From positions 15,125 through 20,380 of the forward strand of contig CAJUSL010000031.1 in the NCBI GenBank assembly GCA_910589135.1: a stretch of 5,256 nt of DNA, written 5' to 3'. The first letter of the stretch is position 1. Each line of letters begins with the position of its first letter. Under the pieces are notes generated by a model. The model did not search any database and was not told the DNA's origin. It saw only the letters and a list, made by a program, of their open reading frames with translations. Below, piece after piece: positions 5,043 to 5,256 of the stretch. The DNA comes from an uncultured Eggerthellaceae bacterium. Lineage in GTDB: Bacteria; Actinomycetota; Coriobacteriia; Coriobacteriales; Eggerthellaceae. A program made the position numbers and the translations under genes.

Positions 5043-5256
5043 TTGCCTAAGAGAGAAGACATACACTCCATCCTCGTCATCGGCTCGGGCCCGATCGTCA
5101 TCGGGCAGGCCTGCGAGTTCGACTATTCCGGCGCCCAGGCATGCAAGGTGCTGAAGCAGGAGGGCTACCGGGTGGTGCTGGCCAACTCGAACCCGGCCAC
5201 CATCATGACCGACCCCTCGCTCGCCGACCGCACCTACGTCGAGCCCATCACGGCAG
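5043..5256 (+). CDS. carB: Carbamoyl-phosphate synthase large subunit, 3'-truncated by the window
   Basis: Only the first 71 residues of a protein normally near 1,070 residues are present; the frame is open at the window end. The start MPKREDIHSILVIGSGPIVI is the canonical CarB N terminus. It is followed by GQACEFDYSGAQACKVLKQEGYRVVLANSNPATIMTDP (21-58) and ADRTYVEPIT (61-70), the start of the first ATP-grasp synthetase half, which phosphorylates bicarbonate. It receives ammonia from CarA through a tunnel in the CarAB complex. The TTG start is supported by AAGGAG at 5031-5036 and by alignment of MPKR with the family's usual first residues. It follows carA by 36 nt, the largest gap between genes in the operon, yet still fits one transcript. 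Feedback control by UMP resides in the C-terminal domain, which is outside the window. Confidence 0.97.
   Translation, partial: MPKREDIHSILVIGSGPIVIGQACEFDYSGAQACKVLKQEGYRVVLANSNPATIMTDPSLADRTYVEPITA

Noticed and set aside
3690..5066. Long minus-strand open frame (458 codons) opposite carA
   Set aside because: It is the complement of an unmistakable carA gene. High GC at third codon positions depletes stops on the opposite strand, and the translation is rich in His, Arg and Val with no family motif.

Overview
This window is a GC-rich bacterial segment holding the 5' part of a de novo pyrimidine (UMP) biosynthesis operon, all on the + strand: pyrR, pyrB, pyrC, carA and the first 71 codons of carB. 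The order pyrR-pyrB-pyrC-carA-carB, strongly GC-biased third codon positions, frequent TTG starts and the class I dihydroorotase all fit a high-GC actinobacterium. A Coriobacteriia/Eggerthellaceae-like source is my best guess, but it is an inference; no rRNA or other decisive marker is present.

Layout. Positions 2-694 hold the 3' part of an unrecognised gene for a membrane-anchored, helix-repeat (TPR-like) protein. Positions 695-875 are a regulatory intergenic region. It contains a possible weak terminator, a sigma-70-type promoter (TTGCCG, 17 bp, TACACT) with an inverted repeat in its spacer, and an RNA leader with a recognisable PyrR-binding hairpin. The leader can also be drawn in two alternative folds. 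In one, the hairpin's own loop pairs with a downstream segment; in the other, that downstream segment helps pair away the pyrR Shine-Dalgarno and start codon. From 876 on, the genes are packed tightly: pyrR-pyrB gap 4 nt, pyrB-pyrC overlap 17 nt, pyrC-carA overlap 8 nt, carA-carB gap 36 nt. Each has its own Shine-Dalgarno, which suggests one transcript with translational coupling.

How the genes work together. CarA and CarB make carbamoyl phosphate from glutamine, bicarbonate and ATP. PyrB joins it to aspartate, and PyrC closes the ring to dihydroorotate. PyrR is the UMP-sensing RNA-binding regulator and is likely to repress its own operon through the leader hairpin. Later steps (dihydroorotate dehydrogenase, OPRTase, OMP decarboxylase) are not in the window.

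The most interesting points are the predicted PyrR-controlled translation switch in the leader, which shows no intrinsic terminator, and a 34-residue enlargement inside the glutaminase domain of CarA between two conserved motifs. The rest is an ordinary, apparently intact housekeeping operon; I found no mobile element, CRISPR array or RNA gene.
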